The notes under the pieces: generated by a model | Database searches by the model: none | What the model saw: only the letters and a program-made list of their open reading frames with translations | What the model was told of the DNA's origin: nothing | Shown here: piece after piece, positions 23,284 through 23,549 of the stretch | Layout: each line of letters begins with the position of its first letter | How positions within the stretch are numbered: the stretch's first letter is position 1 | Program-made: the position numbers and the translations under genes | Source: JBGVMW01 sp045125095 | Lineage (GTDB): Bacteria > Bacillota > Clostridia > Lachnospirales > Lachnospiraceae | NCBI GenBank assembly: GCA_045125095.1 | Contig: JBGVMW010000250.1 | Location: 1 to 23,549, forward strand | Direction of reading: 5' to 3' | DNA length: 23,549 nt

Positions 23284-23549
23284 CTATCCCAGATTTTCTG
23301 CAAGATAACGGTAACCGATGGCATTGGCTTTCACATCCGTTACATACTGGATGTTTCTGCCCTGCGTTCTTCCAAAACGCTTCATTACGCAGGCACCACC
23401 ACCCACATACACAATATTCTCATGCAGTAAATCCACCTTAATCTCCCGAAGCTTCGCTTCCACCTCGTCTGCATACTGCTGTAAGCCCTTCTCAATAAAA
23501 GGGATAAAGTCAGCATTTACATTGGACTGCTTTCCACGGATAACATCAA
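23284..23549 (-). CDS. parM: ParM/StbA-like actin-type ATPase, C-terminal part (runs off window)
   Basis: Eighty-seven codons plus the stop are visible. The segments ENIVYVGGGACVMKRFG and VTDVKANAIGYRYLAEN are typical of the late nucleotide-binding motif and C-terminal helix of ParM/StbA plasmid-segregation actins. The N-terminal ATPase motifs lie outside. Together with the following gene it points to an element that is partitioned like a plasmid, as seen in large integrative elements of Clostridia. The gene continues past the right window edge. Confidence 0.75.
   Translation of the reverse strand, partial: DVIRGKQSNVNADFIPFIEKGLQQYADEVEAKLREIKVDLLHENIVYVGGGACVMKRFGRTQGRNIQYVTDVKANAIGYRYLAENLG

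Overview
The window is low-G+C, densely packed bacterial DNA with strong GGAGG-type ribosome binding sites. The gene content fits a gut Clostridia/Lachnospiraceae-type Firmicute: a clostridial C-P lyase operon carrying a PHP-family enzyme, a MobP-type relaxase with MobC, and a ParM-like partition pair. I cannot name a species. No rRNA or tRNA gene and no CRISPR array was seen.

Layout. (1) 1-1040: the 3' end of an IS1634/IS4-like transposase, then a complete IS200-type element (tnpA flanked by subterminal hairpins). (2) 1085-3160: a leftward two-gene unit, an HTH regulator followed by a DUF3800 protein. Phased TTGCA boxes surround its promoter. Just past its end lies a consensus promoter plus terminator that would make an RNA of about 180 nt. 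(3) 3173-3934: a sparse stretch with one small unknown gene, hairpins and direct repeats, probably the debris of a mobile element. (4) 3935-8225: an invertible type I restriction specificity (hsdS) locus. Two hsdS genes face each other and share two inverted-repeat pairs: 83 bp identical, and 185 bp with 3 mismatches. Between them lie a tyrosine recombinase gene and a broken third target-recognition cassette. No hsdM or hsdR is present. (5) 8226-19416: a complete leftward phosphonate (C-P lyase) operon, phnD-C-E-E-G-H-I-J-K-M-L, then a PHP phosphoesterase, an alkaline-phosphatase-superfamily hydrolase and a GNAT acetyltransferase. (6) 19620-23549: a mobilization and maintenance module, comprising a relaxase, MobC, a hairpin-rich oriT-like stretch, a ParR-like protein and a partial ParM-like actin.

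How the parts work together. PhnD/C/E/E import phosphonates. PhnG/H/I/L with PhnM load the phosphonate onto ribose, and PhnJ with PhnK breaks the C-P bond. The PHP protein probably removes the phosphates from the cyclic ribose product, replacing PhnP and PhnN, neither of which is in the window. A direct repeat resembling a Pho box upstream of phnD suggests phosphate control.

The most unusual point is the junction of regions 4 and 5. The last phn gene (GNAT) is fused in frame to the rightmost hsdS, and the fusion point coincides with the outer edge of the 83-bp inverted repeat. Inversion at either repeat pair would keep the frame. The layout therefore predicts a phase-variable DNA-methylation specificity subunit that is always made as a tail on a phosphonate-operon acetyltransferase and is transcribed with that operon. 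This is inferred from sequence and has not been tested.
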